The notes under the pieces are model-generated. The model saw only the letters and a program-made list of their open reading frames with translations, was not told where the DNA came from and did not search any database. Of a stretch of 64,000 nt of DNA, positions 1-11,371 are shown piece after piece. The translations under genes and the position numbers were made by a program. The DNA comes from Halopseudomonas oceani (GTDB taxonomy: Bacteria > Pseudomonadota > Gammaproteobacteria > Pseudomonadales > Pseudomonadaceae), in contig NZ_PPSK01000011.1 in assembly GCF_002903165.1 (NCBI RefSeq), positions 86,094 to 150,093 of the forward strand, written 5' to 3'. Numbering within the stretch: the stretch's first letter is position 1; every line of letters starts with the position of its first letter.

Positions 1-210
1 CGCAGTGCCCAGCTCAGTGAAGAGGCCGATGGGGTGCTGCGAGACTTCGCCGCCATCTCACAGGTTCAGACCGACCTCGATGAGTCCGAGGCCAACGAAG
101 TGGATTTCATGGAAGTGATGGAATACGTGCGTATGGCAACGCTGATGCTGTTCAGCGAATGTCAGACCGCCGACCCGAAACAGGACACGCCCCCCGCCGC
201 TCTGCATTGA
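1..210 (+). CDS. UPF0149 (YgfB/YecA-like) family protein, 3' end only
   Basis: Frame 1 is open from the first base to TGA at 208-210 and gives the last 69 residues of an acidic protein. The stretch DFMEVMEYVRMATLMLF matches my memory of the C-terminal end of the UPF0149/YgfB family. The gene lies 10 bp before pepP, as ygfB does in enterobacteria and pseudomonads. The N-terminus is outside the window. YgfB function is poorly defined; it has been linked to repression of an amidase and beta-lactam susceptibility in P. aeruginosa. Identity rests on the C-terminal motif plus the neighbour. Confidence 0.75.
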   Translation, partial: RSAQLSEEADGVLRDFAAISQVQTDLDESEANEVDFMEVMEYVRMATLMLFSECQTADPKQDTPPAALH

Positions 211-220
211 TGAGGTAAGC

Positions 221-1561
221 ATGCGTATCACCAAGGCTGAATATGCCCGTCGCCGCAAGGCGCTTATGAGTCAGATGGAGCCGAACAGCATCGCCATTCT
301 GCCAGCGGCGCAGGTTTTTATCCGTAATCGTGATGTTGAGCACAATTATCGCCAGGACAGCGATTTTCAATACCTGACCGGTTTCCCCGAGCCAGAGGCG
401 GTTGCGGTGCTGGTGCCGGGACGCGAGCACGGCGAGTACGTGCTGTTCTGCCGTGAGCGCGACAAGGAACGCGAGCTGTGGGACGGCTATCGCGCCGGAC
501 AGGAAGGTGCGGTGGTCGAGTATGGTGCCAACGATGCCTTTCCGATCAATGATATCGACGACATCCTGCCGGGTCTGATTGAGGGGCGTGAGCGGGTGTA
601 CTACGCGATGGGCGCCAACGCCGACTTTGACCGTCGGCTGACCAACTGGATCAATCTGATTCGTAGCAAGGCCCGCCTCGGCGCCCAGCCGCCGAAGGAA
701 TTCCTGGCGCTCGATCATCTGTTGCACGATATGCGCCTGTACAAGAGTGCGGGCGAGCTGAAAGTCATGCAGGCCGCCGCCGATATTTCCTGTCAGGCCC
801 ATGTGCGTGCGATGCAGTTCTGCCGTCCCGGCGTCTACGAGTATCAGATTGAAGCCGAGCTGCAACATTGTTTCATGCGCCATGGCAGCCGCTCGCCGGC
901 TTACTCGTCGATCGTCGCGGCAGGCGTCAATGGCTGCATCCTGCATTACACCGAGAATACCGCTCAGGTCCGCGACGGCGATCTGGTGCTGATCGACGCC
1001 GGCTGCGAGCTGGACTGCTACGCCAGCGACATTACTCGCACCTTCCCGGCCAGCGGCAAGTTCAGCGCGGAACAGCGAGCGATTTACGACATCGTGTTGG
1101 CCGCGCAGGAAGCGGCGATGGCCGTTATCGGGCCGGGTTACAGTTGGAACGAGTCCCACGATGCCAGCGTTCGGGCGATTACCAGCGGCCTGGTCGAACT
1201 GGGACTGCTCAAGGGCGATGTGGATGAGCTGATTGCCAGCGAAGCCTATCGCCGCTTTTACATGCACCGGCTTGGTCACTGGCTGGGCATGGATGTGCAC
1301 GATGTGGGCGAGTATCGCGTGGGTGGTGTCTGGCGTGAGCTGGAGCCGGGCATGGTGATGACCGTCGAGCCCGGTATTTATATTGCGCCGGATGACGACA
1401 CCGTGCCACGTAAGTGGCGCGGCATTGGCATCCGCATTGAGGACGATGTGGTCGTTACCAAGACCGGCTATCAGGTGCTGACCGGCAAGGTGCCGAAAGA
1501 CCCGGACGAAATCGAGGCGCTGATGCAAGCCGCCCAGCGGGCCGAGGCCGAGCCAGCGTGA
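221..1561 (+). CDS. pepP: Xaa-Pro aminopeptidase P (PepP)
   Basis: Cytoplasmic metallo-aminopeptidase that removes an N-terminal residue preceding proline. The 446 residues have the aminopeptidase P N-domain (about 1-170) followed by the pita-bread M24 catalytic fold. The five dimetal ligands are visible: D259 in LIDAG, D270 in SDITRTFP, the His in GHWLGMDVHD (about 353), the Glu in TVEPG (about 382) and the Glu in IRIEDD (about 405). The spacing matches E. coli PepP closely. ATG at 221 is preceded by a weak GAGG (212-215). The stop overlaps the GTG start of ubiH, so the two are probably translationally coupled. First intact gene of a ygfB-pepP-ubiH-ubiI cluster. Confidence 0.95.
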   Translation: MRITKAEYARRRKALMSQMEPNSIAILPAAQVFIRNRDVEHNYRQDSDFQYLTGFPEPEAVAVLVPGREHGEYVLFCRERDKERELWDGYRAGQEGAVVEYGANDAFPINDIDDILPGLIEGRERVYYAMGANADFDRRLTNWINLIRSKARLGAQPPKEFLALDHLLHDMRLYKSAGELKVMQAAADISCQAHVRAMQFCRPGVYEYQIEAELQHCFMRHGSRSPAYSSIVAAGVNGCILHYTENTAQVRDGDLVLIDAGCELDCYASDITRTFPASGKFSAEQRAIYDIVLAAQEAAMAVIGPGYSWNESHDASVRAITSGLVELGLLKGDVDELIASEAYRRFYMHRLGHWLGMDVHDVGEYRVGGVWRELEPGMVMTVEPGIYIAPDDDTVPRKWRGIGIRIEDDVVVTKTGYQVLTGKVPKDPDEIEALMQAAQRAEAEPA

Positions 1562-2748
1562 GCCGGCAGATCAGCATTGTCGGTGGCGGCATGGTCGGCG
1601 CCAGTCTGGCGCTGGCGTTGCAACCGCACACGACACGCTGCGGCTGGCGCATCAACCTGATCGAGGCGCAGCCACCCGCCGACGGACATGCGCAGCCGAG
1701 CTTTGATGCCCGCTCGACCGCGTTGTCGCATGGCAGCCGGCTGCTGTTCGAGCAACTCGGTATCTGGCATGAGCTGGCCGGGCGGGTTGAGCCCATCCGT
1801 CAGATTCATGTGTCTGATCGCGGCCACCCCGGGGTTACCCGGCTGTCCGCTGAGAAGGAGCGGGTGCCGGCGCTTGGCTATGTGGTCGAGAATGCGGTGC
1901 TTGGACAGGTGCTGCTGGCTGCGCTGGATCCGGCTGTGGTGCGCTGGCAGGCGCCGGCCCGGGTTGTCCGCGCTGAACCCGCTCGTAGCGGCTGGTTGAT
2001 GCAGGTCGAGGAACACGGTCAGGTGCACGAGCAGGCCACGGACCTTTTGGTGGTAGCCGATGGTGGTCGCTCGGGTCTGCTTGAGCAGTTGGGTATTCAT
2101 CGCCAGGTTCGACCCTATGGTCAGACGGCGATCATCGCCAATATCACCAGCTCGCAAGGTCATGACGGCGTTGCCTATGAACGCTTCACTCGCAGCGGGC
2201 CGCTGGCGTTGCTGCCGATGTCAGGTGGGCGCAGCGCGCTGGTCTGGACGCAACCAGAGGCGCAGGCTGATGAGGTTATGGCCTGCTCTGACGCGGCCTT
2301 CCTTGAGGCGCTGCAGGATGCCTTTGGCTTTCGTATGGGCGCGCTCAAGCGCGTGGGTCAGCGCCACGCTTATCCACTCAGCCTGATTGAAGCGGAGGAG
2401 CAGGTCCGCAGCGGTCTGGTGGTGCTCGGCAACGCCGCCCACAGCCTGCATCCGATTGCCGGGCAGGGCTTTAACCTGAGTCTGCGCGATGCCGTGGCGC
2501 TGGCCGACACGCTGATCGGCGCCGACGCGAATCAGTCGCCCGGCGACCTTGCCCTGCTGAACCGTTACTTCAGCAGCCAGCGTCAGGATCAGCAGCAGAC
2601 CATCGCGTTCAGCGACTGGCTGACCCGGTTGTTCAGCAACCGTCGTCCGGTACTGGCCGCAGGCCGCAACCTTGGGCTGCTCGGGATGGATATTGTTGCC
2701 CCGCTGAAGTCGGTTTTTGCCCGTCAGGCGATGGGGTTGAAAGGATGA
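1558..2748 (+). CDS. ubiH: 2-octaprenyl-6-methoxyphenol hydroxylase (UbiH)
   Basis: FAD-dependent aromatic hydroxylase of ubiquinone biosynthesis; in E. coli it introduces the hydroxyl at ring position C1. The 396 residues begin with the Rossmann dinucleotide motif GGGMVGASLALAL. The second FAD motif is GNAAHSLHPIAGQGFNLSLR near residue 290, typical of the UbiH/UbiF/Coq6 family. GTG at 1558 overlaps the pepP stop by four bases. Its position directly after pepP and before a second family member supports UbiH rather than UbiF. Paralogues are hard to separate by sequence, so the exact ring position is inferred from synteny. Confidence 0.9.
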   Translation: MSRQISIVGGGMVGASLALALQPHTTRCGWRINLIEAQPPADGHAQPSFDARSTALSHGSRLLFEQLGIWHELAGRVEPIRQIHVSDRGHPGVTRLSAEKERVPALGYVVENAVLGQVLLAALDPAVVRWQAPARVVRAEPARSGWLMQVEEHGQVHEQATDLLVVADGGRSGLLEQLGIHRQVRPYGQTAIIANITSSQGHDGVAYERFTRSGPLALLPMSGGRSALVWTQPEAQADEVMACSDAAFLEALQDAFGFRMGALKRVGQRHAYPLSLIEAEEQVRSGLVVLGNAAHSLHPIAGQGFNLSLRDAVALADTLIGADANQSPGDLALLNRYFSSQRQDQQQTIAFSDWLTRLFSNRRPVLAAGRNLGLLGMDIVAPLKSVFARQAMGLKG

Positions 2749-2763
2749 TTCTGGAGCGTGCAC

Positions 2764-3990
2764 ATGCAGCAGCGTTATGACCTGATTGTGGTGGGGGCCG
2801 GCATGGTCGGCTCGGCGCTGGCTTGCGCGCTCGCTGATAGCGGGCTGCGTCTGGCGCTGTTGGATGCGCAGCCACTGCAGCCACTGCCGGAGCCTGCGAG
2901 TGGCTCCGGTTACGATCCGCGCGTCAGTGCGCTGAGCGCGGCATCAGAGCAGATTTTGCGCGCACTGGGTGCCTGGCAACTGATTCCTGCTGCGCGCCGC
3001 TGCGCCTATCGTCATATGTGCGTCTGGGATGCCGAGGGCACTGGCGAGGTCCAATTTGATGCTCACGCATTGAGTGAGCCGCGACTCGGTCATATCGTTG
3101 AGAACTGGCAGGTGCAAAACGCGCTGCTGTCGGTGCTGCAAAGCAGTTCAATTGAGTTGCTGGGTGTAAGCCGTGTGCGCGGTCTGGTGCGAGAGGAGGA
3201 TGGCTGGCGCCTCAATCTGGAGGACGGCCGCCAGTTGCAGGCGCCGCTGGTGCTGGGGGCGGATGGTGCTCGTTCGCAGTTGCGTGAGCTGGCCGGTTTT
3301 GCCATGCGCGAGTGGGATTACCTGCATCATGCGGTGGTCACCACGGTCGAACTGTCCGAGCCGCACCAGGATACCGCCTGGCAACGTTTTTTGCCCTCCG
3401 GCCCGCTGGCCTTTCTGCCATTGCCGTCGCGTGACGGCAAGCACTACTGTTCGATTGTCTGGTCGTTGCTGCCCGAAGCTGCGGAGCAGGTCATGGCGCT
3501 GGATGACAAGGCGTTCTGCACCGCGCTTGGCGAAGCGCTGGAATGCCGTCTGGGGCCGGTGCTGGCGGCGGACCGACGGGCCTGCATTCCGCTGCGCCAG
3601 CGCCACGCCAAGCGCTATGTGATGCCAGGGCTGGCGTTGCTGGGCGATGCCGCCCACAGTATTCATCCGCTGGCGGGGCAGGGCGTGAACCTTGGGTTCC
3701 TCGATGCGGCGCAATTGGCAGAGGTGCTGCTGGCGGCGCGCGAGCGCGGGGAGAATATCGCTGACCTCGCCGTGCTGGAGCGCTATGAGCGCGCGCGAAT
3801 GGGGAACAACTTGGCGGTGATGGCGGCGATGGAGGGGTTTGAGCGGTTGTTCCATGCCGACGCCTTGCCGCTGCGCTGGTTACGCAACACCGGCATGCAG
3901 CTGTTTGAGCATGCGCCGCGGCTCAAGGCGGGCGTGATGCGCCAGGCCATGGGGTTGGGGGGCGAGCTGCCAAGCCTGGCGCGCAGCTGA
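2764..3990 (+). CDS. ubiI: FAD-dependent ubiquinone hydroxylase, UbiI/VisC type
   Basis: Second UbiH-family flavoprotein monooxygenase, 408 residues. It carries the N-terminal FAD motif GAGMVGSALACAL and the C-terminal GDAAHSIHPLAGQGVNLGF. In E. coli the gene after ubiH is visC/ubiI, the C5 hydroxylase of aerobic ubiquinone synthesis, and the order is the same here. I chose ATG at 2764 because TGGAG (2751-2755) lies eight bases upstream; the in-frame GTG at 2758 is too close to that site. It follows ubiH by 15 bp with no terminator, so it is probably co-transcribed. UbiF or UbiM activity cannot be excluded from sequence. Confidence 0.85.
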   Translation: MQQRYDLIVVGAGMVGSALACALADSGLRLALLDAQPLQPLPEPASGSGYDPRVSALSAASEQILRALGAWQLIPAARRCAYRHMCVWDAEGTGEVQFDAHALSEPRLGHIVENWQVQNALLSVLQSSSIELLGVSRVRGLVREEDGWRLNLEDGRQLQAPLVLGADGARSQLRELAGFAMREWDYLHHAVVTTVELSEPHQDTAWQRFLPSGPLAFLPLPSRDGKHYCSIVWSLLPEAAEQVMALDDKAFCTALGEALECRLGPVLAADRRACIPLRQRHAKRYVMPGLALLGDAAHSIHPLAGQGVNLGFLDAAQLAEVLLAARERGENIADLAVLERYERARMGNNLAVMAAMEGFERLFHADALPLRWLRNTGMQLFEHAPRLKAGVMRQAMGLGGELPSLARS

Positions 3991-4029
3991 TTTGCAACAT
4001 CTAGCTACGGAGTGGGGCAGCCGGTCGCA

Positions 4030-4058
4030 TTGCCAGTGCAATGGGGAATGATTATCAT
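4030..4058 (+). promoter_or_regulatory. Sigma-70-type promoter of the iron transporter genes
   Basis: TTGCCA at 4030-4035 and TATCAT at 4053-4058 are separated by 17 bp, each matching its consensus hexamer at five of six positions. It lies 34 bp before the start of the iron-binding protein gene. The -10 element sits inside a Fur-box-like sequence, so Fur binding would block polymerase. Predicted from sequence only. Confidence 0.65.
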
Positions 4059-4062
4059 CTCC
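4044..4062 (+). promoter_or_regulatory. Fur box (iron-responsive operator)
   Basis: The 12-base core AATGATTATCAT (4047-4058) is identical to the centre of the Fur consensus GATAATGATTATCATTATC. Over 19 positions I count 14 matches. It overlaps the predicted -10 element of the iron transporter promoter. This predicts repression of the binding-protein and permease genes when iron is sufficient, and agrees with the family of the genes downstream. Confidence 0.75.
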
Positions 4063-4091
4063 TCTCATTTTTTCAACGGAGAGGCGTTTCC

Positions 4092-5093
4092 ATGTCTGTG
4101 ATCCGCAAACTGGCAGTCTTCGGTCTGGCCTTCAGTACCCTGAGCGGTGTTGCTCAGGCCAAGGAACTGGTTGTTTACTCGGCGCGTCAGGATCACCTGA
4201 TCAAGCCGGTATTTGACCTCTACACCGAGAAGACCGGTACTACCTTCCAGTTCATCACCGACAGCGAAGCGCCGCTGCTGGCGCGCCTGAAAGCCGAAGG
4301 CGCCAACACCCCGGCCGACCTGTTGATCACTGTCGATGCCGGCAACCTCTGGCAGGCTGAGCAGCAGGGTGTGTTGCGCCCGGTCGAGTCCGAGGTCATC
4401 AGTGCCAATATTCCGGCCAAGTACCGTTCTGCCAACGGTTACTGGACTGGGCTGTCGCTGCGCGCCCGCACCATTGCCTACTCCACCGAGCGGGTTGATC
4501 CGGCCGAATTGAGCACCTATGAAGCGCTGGCGGATGAAGCCTGGGCCGGCCGCCTGTGTCTGCGCACTGCGAAGAAGGTGTACAACCAGTCGCTGACCGC
4601 CACCATGATGGAAACTATCGGTGTCGAGCGCACCACTGAAGTTCTGCAGGGCTGGGTCAACAACCTGGCGACACCGGTGTTCCCGGATGATACCGCGCTG
4701 CTGAACGCCATCGAGGCCGGGCAGTGCGATGTCGGTATCGTCAACAGCTACTACTTCGGTCGTCTGGAAGCCGCCAATCCTGACCTGCCGATCAAGCTGT
4801 TCTGGCCTAACCAGGATGACCGTGGCGTTCACGTCAACATCTCTGGTGCCGGTGTTACCCACTACGCCAAGCATCGCCGCGGTGCGATTGCCTTCCTCGA
4901 GTGGCTGACCACTGAAGAGGCCCAGCGCGTGTTCGCTGATGTTAACCAGGAGTTTCCGGCTAACGAGTCGGTCGCGCCGTCCGAAGAAGTGGCCTCCTGG
5001 GGCTCATTCAAGCGTGATGACGTCAATGTGGAAGTAGCAGGACGCCGTCAGGCTGAAGCCATCATGTTGATGGATCGTGTTGGCTGGCACTGA
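4092..5093 (+). CDS. Iron(III) ABC transporter periplasmic binding protein (FbpA/FutA family)
   Basis: Predicted periplasmic ferric-iron-binding component of an ABC importer, 333 residues. A signal peptide ([17 protein letters not shown], cleavage near AQA-KE at residue 23) precedes the [10 protein letters not shown] start typical of the FbpA/FutA/HitA group. The pair of tyrosines in [12 protein letters not shown] matches the usual iron-ligating YY motif. ATG at 4092 is chosen because a signal peptide begins there and GGAG (4078-4081) lies upstream; the in-frame ATG at 4041 lies inside the predicted promoter/operator. A Fur box and promoter lie just upstream, and a hairpin terminator separates it from the permease gene, as is common when the binding protein must be made in excess. 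Confidence 0.9.
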   Translation: MSVIRKLAVFGLAFSTLSGVAQAKELVVYSARQDHLIKPVFDLYTEKTGTTFQFITDSEAPLLARLKAEGANTPADLLITVDAGNLWQAEQQGVLRPVESEVISANIPAKYRSANGYWTGLSLRARTIAYSTERVDPAELSTYEALADEAWAGRLCLRTAKKVYNQSLTATMMETIGVERTTEVLQGWVNNLATPVFPDDTALLNAIEAGQCDVGIVNSYYFGRLEAANPDLPIKLFWPNQDDRGVHVNISGAGVTHYAKHRRGAIAFLEWLTTEEAQRVFADVNQEFPANESVAPSEEVASWGSFKRDDVNVEVAGRRQAEAIMLMDRVGWH

Positions 5094-5121
5094 TCCAGCG
5101 CGATTTTGCCGATATACTGCA

Positions 5122-5150
5122 CGCCCGGCCTCGCCGGGCGTTGTTGTTTT
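5122..5150 (+). terminator. Intercistronic hairpin between binding protein and permease
   Basis: CGCCCGG (5122-5128) pairs with CCGGGCG (5134-5140) around a five-base loop, followed by the T-rich TTGTTGTTTT. It lies between the iron-binding protein and the permease. It probably acts as a partial terminator or 3' stabiliser that lowers permease expression relative to the binding protein. Confidence 0.7.
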
Positions 5151-5176
5151 CGCTGGTTGAACTCGCAGGAGTCTGA

Positions 5177-6823
5177 GTGCCGCTTCCGTCCGTTGTTTCC
5201 AAGCCCCATTGGCGCGCCGTAGCCTACGTAGGCGCCGCGCTGGTTTTGATGCCGCTGCTGGTGTTGGCACTGAGCTGGAACAGCCTGGACACGACCATCT
5301 GGAACCACCTGCTGGAAACCCAGATGATGCGCTTGCTTGGCAACACTCTGGTGCTGACAGTCGGTGTTGCCTCAGGTGTGGTGCTGCTGGGCGTCAGTCT
5401 GGCCTGGCTGACCAGCCTGTGCGAGTTTCCGGGGCGACGTTGGCTCGATTGGGCATTGATGCTGCCGTTTGCGGTACCAGCCTATGTGCTGGCCTTCGTC
5501 ATGATCGGTCTACTGGACTTTGCCGGCCCCCTGCAAACCTTCCTGCGCAGCTGGCTGGGCAACGACTTTCGGATGTTCTCTATCCGCTCCACCGGCGGTG
5601 TGATCTTTGTGCTGGTGCTGGTGTTCTATCCGTATGTTTATATGCTGGCTCGCGGCGCGTTTCTGGCACAGGGGCGCGGCTTGATGGAGGCAGCGCGTAT
5701 TCTCGGTCACAGCCCCTGGGCGGCCTTCTGGCGGGTGGCGCTGCCGATGGCGCGTCCGGCGATTGGCGCTGGCGCGGCGCTGGCGGTGATGGAAACCCTG
5801 GCAGACTTCGGGGCGGTTTCGGTATTCAACTACGACACCTTTACTACTGCCATTTATAAGACCTGGTACGGCTTCTACAGCCTGCAGACCGCCACCCAGC
5901 TCGCCAGCCTGTTGCTGCTATTCGTGCTGCTGGCTCTCTACACCGAGCGCCGGGCACAGGGCAGCAGGCGCTTTCCCGGTGTCGACAAGCCGCGCCAGGG
6001 TGCACTGTTCCGCTTGCGGGGCGCGCGCGGCTGGCTGGCGACCGGTTACTGTCTGCTGGTACTGGCAATCGCGTTCGTGATCCCGCTGTTGCAGTTGTTC
6101 TACTGGCTGCTGACCAGCGATCGCAACGACTTTGATGACCGCTATTGGTCGCTGATTCGCAACACTCTCGCGCTCGGCGGGATCGCTGCGCTGATGACGG
6201 TTGGTGCCGCGCTGATGCTGGTGCTGGCGCGGCGGATGCAGCCTGTTCGACGTATCCGTTCGGCAGTGGCGCTGGCCAATCTGGGCTACGCGCTACCCGG
6301 CTCGGTGCTGGCGGTGGGCATCATGTTTGCGTTCAGCTTTGCCGATAATCAACTGCTGGTGCCGCTGCAGGCCTGGCTTGGGCTCGAAGAACCAAGGCCC
6401 TGGTTAATGGGTAGCCTGTTTGCGTTGCTGCTGGCGTATCTGATTCGCTTTATGGCGGTTGCCAGCGGACCGGTAGACACCTCGCTGGCACGGATTCGGC
6501 CAGCGCTGCCAGAGGCGGCACACAGCCTGGGGCACTCCGGCTACAGCGTGTTCTGGCGCGTCTATTTGCCGCTGCTGGTGCCCGGGTTGCTCAGCGCCAG
6601 CCTGCTGGTGTTCGTTGATGTGCTCAAGGAAATGCCGGCAACGCTGCTGATGCGGCCCTTTGGCTGGGATACCCTGGCGGTGCGCATCCACAGCCTGACC
6701 GCCGAAGGCGACTGGCCCAGAGCCGCGTTACCGGCCATTACCCTGGTCGCTACCGGGCTTCTGCCGGTCATTGTATTGATCCGCCGCTCTGCCCAGTCGA
6801 TTAGTCGCAGCAAGGTGCGCTGA
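5177..6823 (+). CDS. Iron(III) ABC transporter permease, fused two-domain (FbpB family)
   Basis: Inner-membrane permease of 548 residues with about twelve hydrophobic segments. It holds two tandem binding-protein-dependent permease cores (about 55-260 and 320-540), the fused arrangement of FbpB/SfuB/HitB. EAA-loop-like stretches occur in each half: MEAARILGHSPWAAFWRVAL near 172 and LPEAAHSLGHSGYSVFWRV near 442. GTG at 5177 is supported by AGGAG (5167-5171). No ATP-binding subunit follows: the next gene is gcvT, so the ATPase must be encoded elsewhere. The same arrangement occurs, as I recall, at the equivalent place in P. aeruginosa. Confidence 0.9.
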   Translation: MPLPSVVSKPHWRAVAYVGAALVLMPLLVLALSWNSLDTTIWNHLLETQMMRLLGNTLVLTVGVASGVVLLGVSLAWLTSLCEFPGRRWLDWALMLPFAVPAYVLAFVMIGLLDFAGPLQTFLRSWLGNDFRMFSIRSTGGVIFVLVLVFYPYVYMLARGAFLAQGRGLMEAARILGHSPWAAFWRVALPMARPAIGAGAALAVMETLADFGAVSVFNYDTFTTAIYKTWYGFYSLQTATQLASLLLLFVLLALYTERRAQGSRRFPGVDKPRQGALFRLRGARGWLATGYCLLVLAIAFVIPLLQLFYWLLTSDRNDFDDRYWSLIRNTLALGGIAALMTVGAALMLVLARRMQPVRRIRSAVALANLGYALPGSVLAVGIMFAFSFADNQLLVPLQAWLGLEEPRPWLMGSLFALLLAYLIRFMAVASGPVDTSLARIRPALPEAAHSLGHSGYSVFWRVYLPLLVPGLLSASLLVFVDVLKEMPATLLMRPFGWDTLAVRIHSLTAEGDWPRAALPAITLVATGLLPVIVLIRRSAQSISRSKVR

Positions 6824-6898
6824 TCGACGGACTGCACAGAGGACGGGTTTGCGGCTACAATTCGGCCTTTGCAACCCCCCGGACTGAAGGACGGCGCA

Positions 6899-7984
6899 AT
6901 GGCCTTGCGGACCCCCCTGTATGATCAGCACCTGGCTGCTGGTGCCAAGATGGTCGATTTTGGCGGCTGGGATATGCCGATCAATTACGGCTCTCAACTC
7001 GAAGAACATCATCAGGTACGCCGCGCCGTCGGCATGTTTGATGTGTCCCACATGACTGTCGTCGATGTGGCTGGCAGCGAGGCCCAGGCCTACCTGCAAT
7101 ATCTCCTGGCCAACGACGTTGCTCGCCTGAAGGCGCCTGGCAAGGCGCTCTACAGCGGCATGCTGAACGAGCAGGGCGGCGTGATTGACGATCTGATCGT
7201 CTACCTGGCAAGCGACGGTTACCGGGTGGTGGTCAACGCCGCGACGCGCGAGAAAGACCTGGCCTGGATGAACCTGCAGGCCGAATCCTTTGCCGTCAAG
7301 CTGACTGAGCGTGCCGAACTGGCAATGATCGCGGTACAGGGCCCGCAGGCGCTGGAGCTGGTCAAATCGGTGGTCAACGATGACCGCGCAGCGCTGATCA
7401 GTGACCTGAAGCCCTTTCAGGGCCTGGCGTCTGGCGACTGGTTTATCGGTCGTACCGGTTACACCGGTGAAGACGGTCTGGAAATCATGCTGCCTGCCGA
7501 GCAATCTGCTGCGTTTTGGCAGGCACTGCTAGGCGCCGGCTGCAAGCCCTGCGGGCTGGGCGCTCGCGACACCCTGCGCCTGGAAGCCGGTATGAACCTC
7601 TACGGCGCCGATATGGACGAAAGCATTTCCCCGCTGGCGGCCAACATGGCCTGGACCATCGCCTGGGAGCCGGCTGAGCGCGACTTTATCGGCCGTCAGG
7701 CACTGGAAGCCCAGAAAGCCGCCGGCGACCAGCCCAAGCTGGTGGGCCTGGTGCTGGAGGAGCGTGCTGTGCTGCGCGGCCACCAGAAGGTCATCGTCGA
7801 CGGTGTTGGCGAAGGCGAAATCACCAGCGGTACCTTTTCCCCGACCCTGGGTTACTCCATCGCGCTGGCCCGTGTGCCCCGTGCGACCGGCAGCCGCGCC
7901 AAGGTCGAAATTCGCGGCAAGCTGCTGGACGTGCGCGTGGTCAAGCCCTGCTTCGTACGCAACGGCCAGTCGGTCATCGAATAA
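6899..7984 (+). CDS. gcvT: Glycine cleavage system T protein (aminomethyltransferase)
   Basis: Transfers the aminomethyl one-carbon unit from lipoyl-GcvH to tetrahydrofolate, releasing ammonia. The 361 residues contain the GCV_T folate-binding domain ([13 protein letters not shown] near the start, [19 protein letters not shown]) and the C-terminal barrel domain. ATG at 6899 has GAAGG (6886-6890) eight bases upstream; an in-frame TTG at 6869 is unlikely. A possible -10 element TACAAT lies at 6856-6861, but no good -35 is visible. The leader is too short for a glycine riboswitch. First gene of gcvT-gcvH-gcvP. Confidence 0.95.
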   Translation: MALRTPLYDQHLAAGAKMVDFGGWDMPINYGSQLEEHHQVRRAVGMFDVSHMTVVDVAGSEAQAYLQYLLANDVARLKAPGKALYSGMLNEQGGVIDDLIVYLASDGYRVVVNAATREKDLAWMNLQAESFAVKLTERAELAMIAVQGPQALELVKSVVNDDRAALISDLKPFQGLASGDWFIGRTGYTGEDGLEIMLPAEQSAAFWQALLGAGCKPCGLGARDTLRLEAGMNLYGADMDESISPLAANMAWTIAWEPAERDFIGRQALEAQKAAGDQPKLVGLVLEERAVLRGHQKVIVDGVGEGEITSGTFSPTLGYSIALARVPRATGSRAKVEIRGKLLDVRVVKPCFVRNGQSVIE

Positions 7985-8014
7985 GTATCACGTTAAACCC
8001 CCGAGGATATTCCC

Positions 8015-8395
8015 ATGAGCAACATTCCCGCCGATCTGCGTTACGCCGCCAGCCACGAGTGGACCCGTCTGGAAGCCGATGGCACCGTGACCGTTGGTAT
8101 CACCGACCATGCGCAGGACCTGCTGGGCGACGTGGTTTTTGTCGAGTGCCCCGAGGTAGGTCGTGAAGTCGCTGCCGGTGAAGAGTGCGCGGTGGTCGAG
8201 TCGGTCAAGGCCGCTTCCGACATCTACGCGCCGATCAGTGGCGAAATCATCGCCGTCAATGACGCCCTGGCCGACTCCCCCGAGCTGGTCAACAGCGCAC
8301 CGTACGGTGAGGCCTGGTTCTTCAAGATCAAGCCGAGCGACAGTGCCGAACTGGACAAGCTGATGGACGCCGCAGCCTACGGCGCCTCCATCTGA
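8015..8395 (+). CDS. gcvH: Glycine cleavage system H protein (lipoyl carrier)
   Basis: Small lipoylated shuttle protein of 126 residues that carries the aminomethyl group between GcvP, GcvT and the L protein. The lipoylation site is K65 in [10 protein letters not shown]. The length and the [11 protein letters not shown]-terminal segment are typical of GcvH. CGAGGA (8002-8007) precedes ATG 8015. It lies 30 bp after gcvT. A rho-independent terminator follows and separates it from gcvP. Confidence 0.96.
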   Translation: MSNIPADLRYAASHEWTRLEADGTVTVGITDHAQDLLGDVVFVECPEVGREVAAGEECAVVESVKAASDIYAPISGEIIAVNDALADSPELVNSAPYGEAWFFKIKPSDSAELDKLMDAAAYGASI

Positions 8396-8419
8396 CCGGT
8401 TGTTTTTGCTGTAGTGCTG

Positions 8420-8446
8420 AAGCCCTGATTCGCGTCGGGGCTTTTT
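8420..8446 (+). terminator. Rho-independent terminator between gcvH and gcvP
   Basis: AAGCCCTGA (8420-8428) and TCGGGGCTT (8435-8443) form a nine-pair stem with one G-T pair and a six-base loop, followed by TTT. It sits 25 bp after gcvH and 29 bp before gcvP. It should reduce read-through from gcvTH into gcvP. Confidence 0.75.
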
Positions 8447-8474
8447 GCTTTCACACTTTGCACAGGTACACCCC

Positions 8475-11360
<2,886 letters not shown>

Positions 11361-11371
11361 GATCGACCCCG

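Noticed and set aside
6824..6898. Glycine riboswitch before gcvT
   Set aside because: Only 75 bp separate the permease stop from gcvT, and no paired aptamer-like structure is visible.
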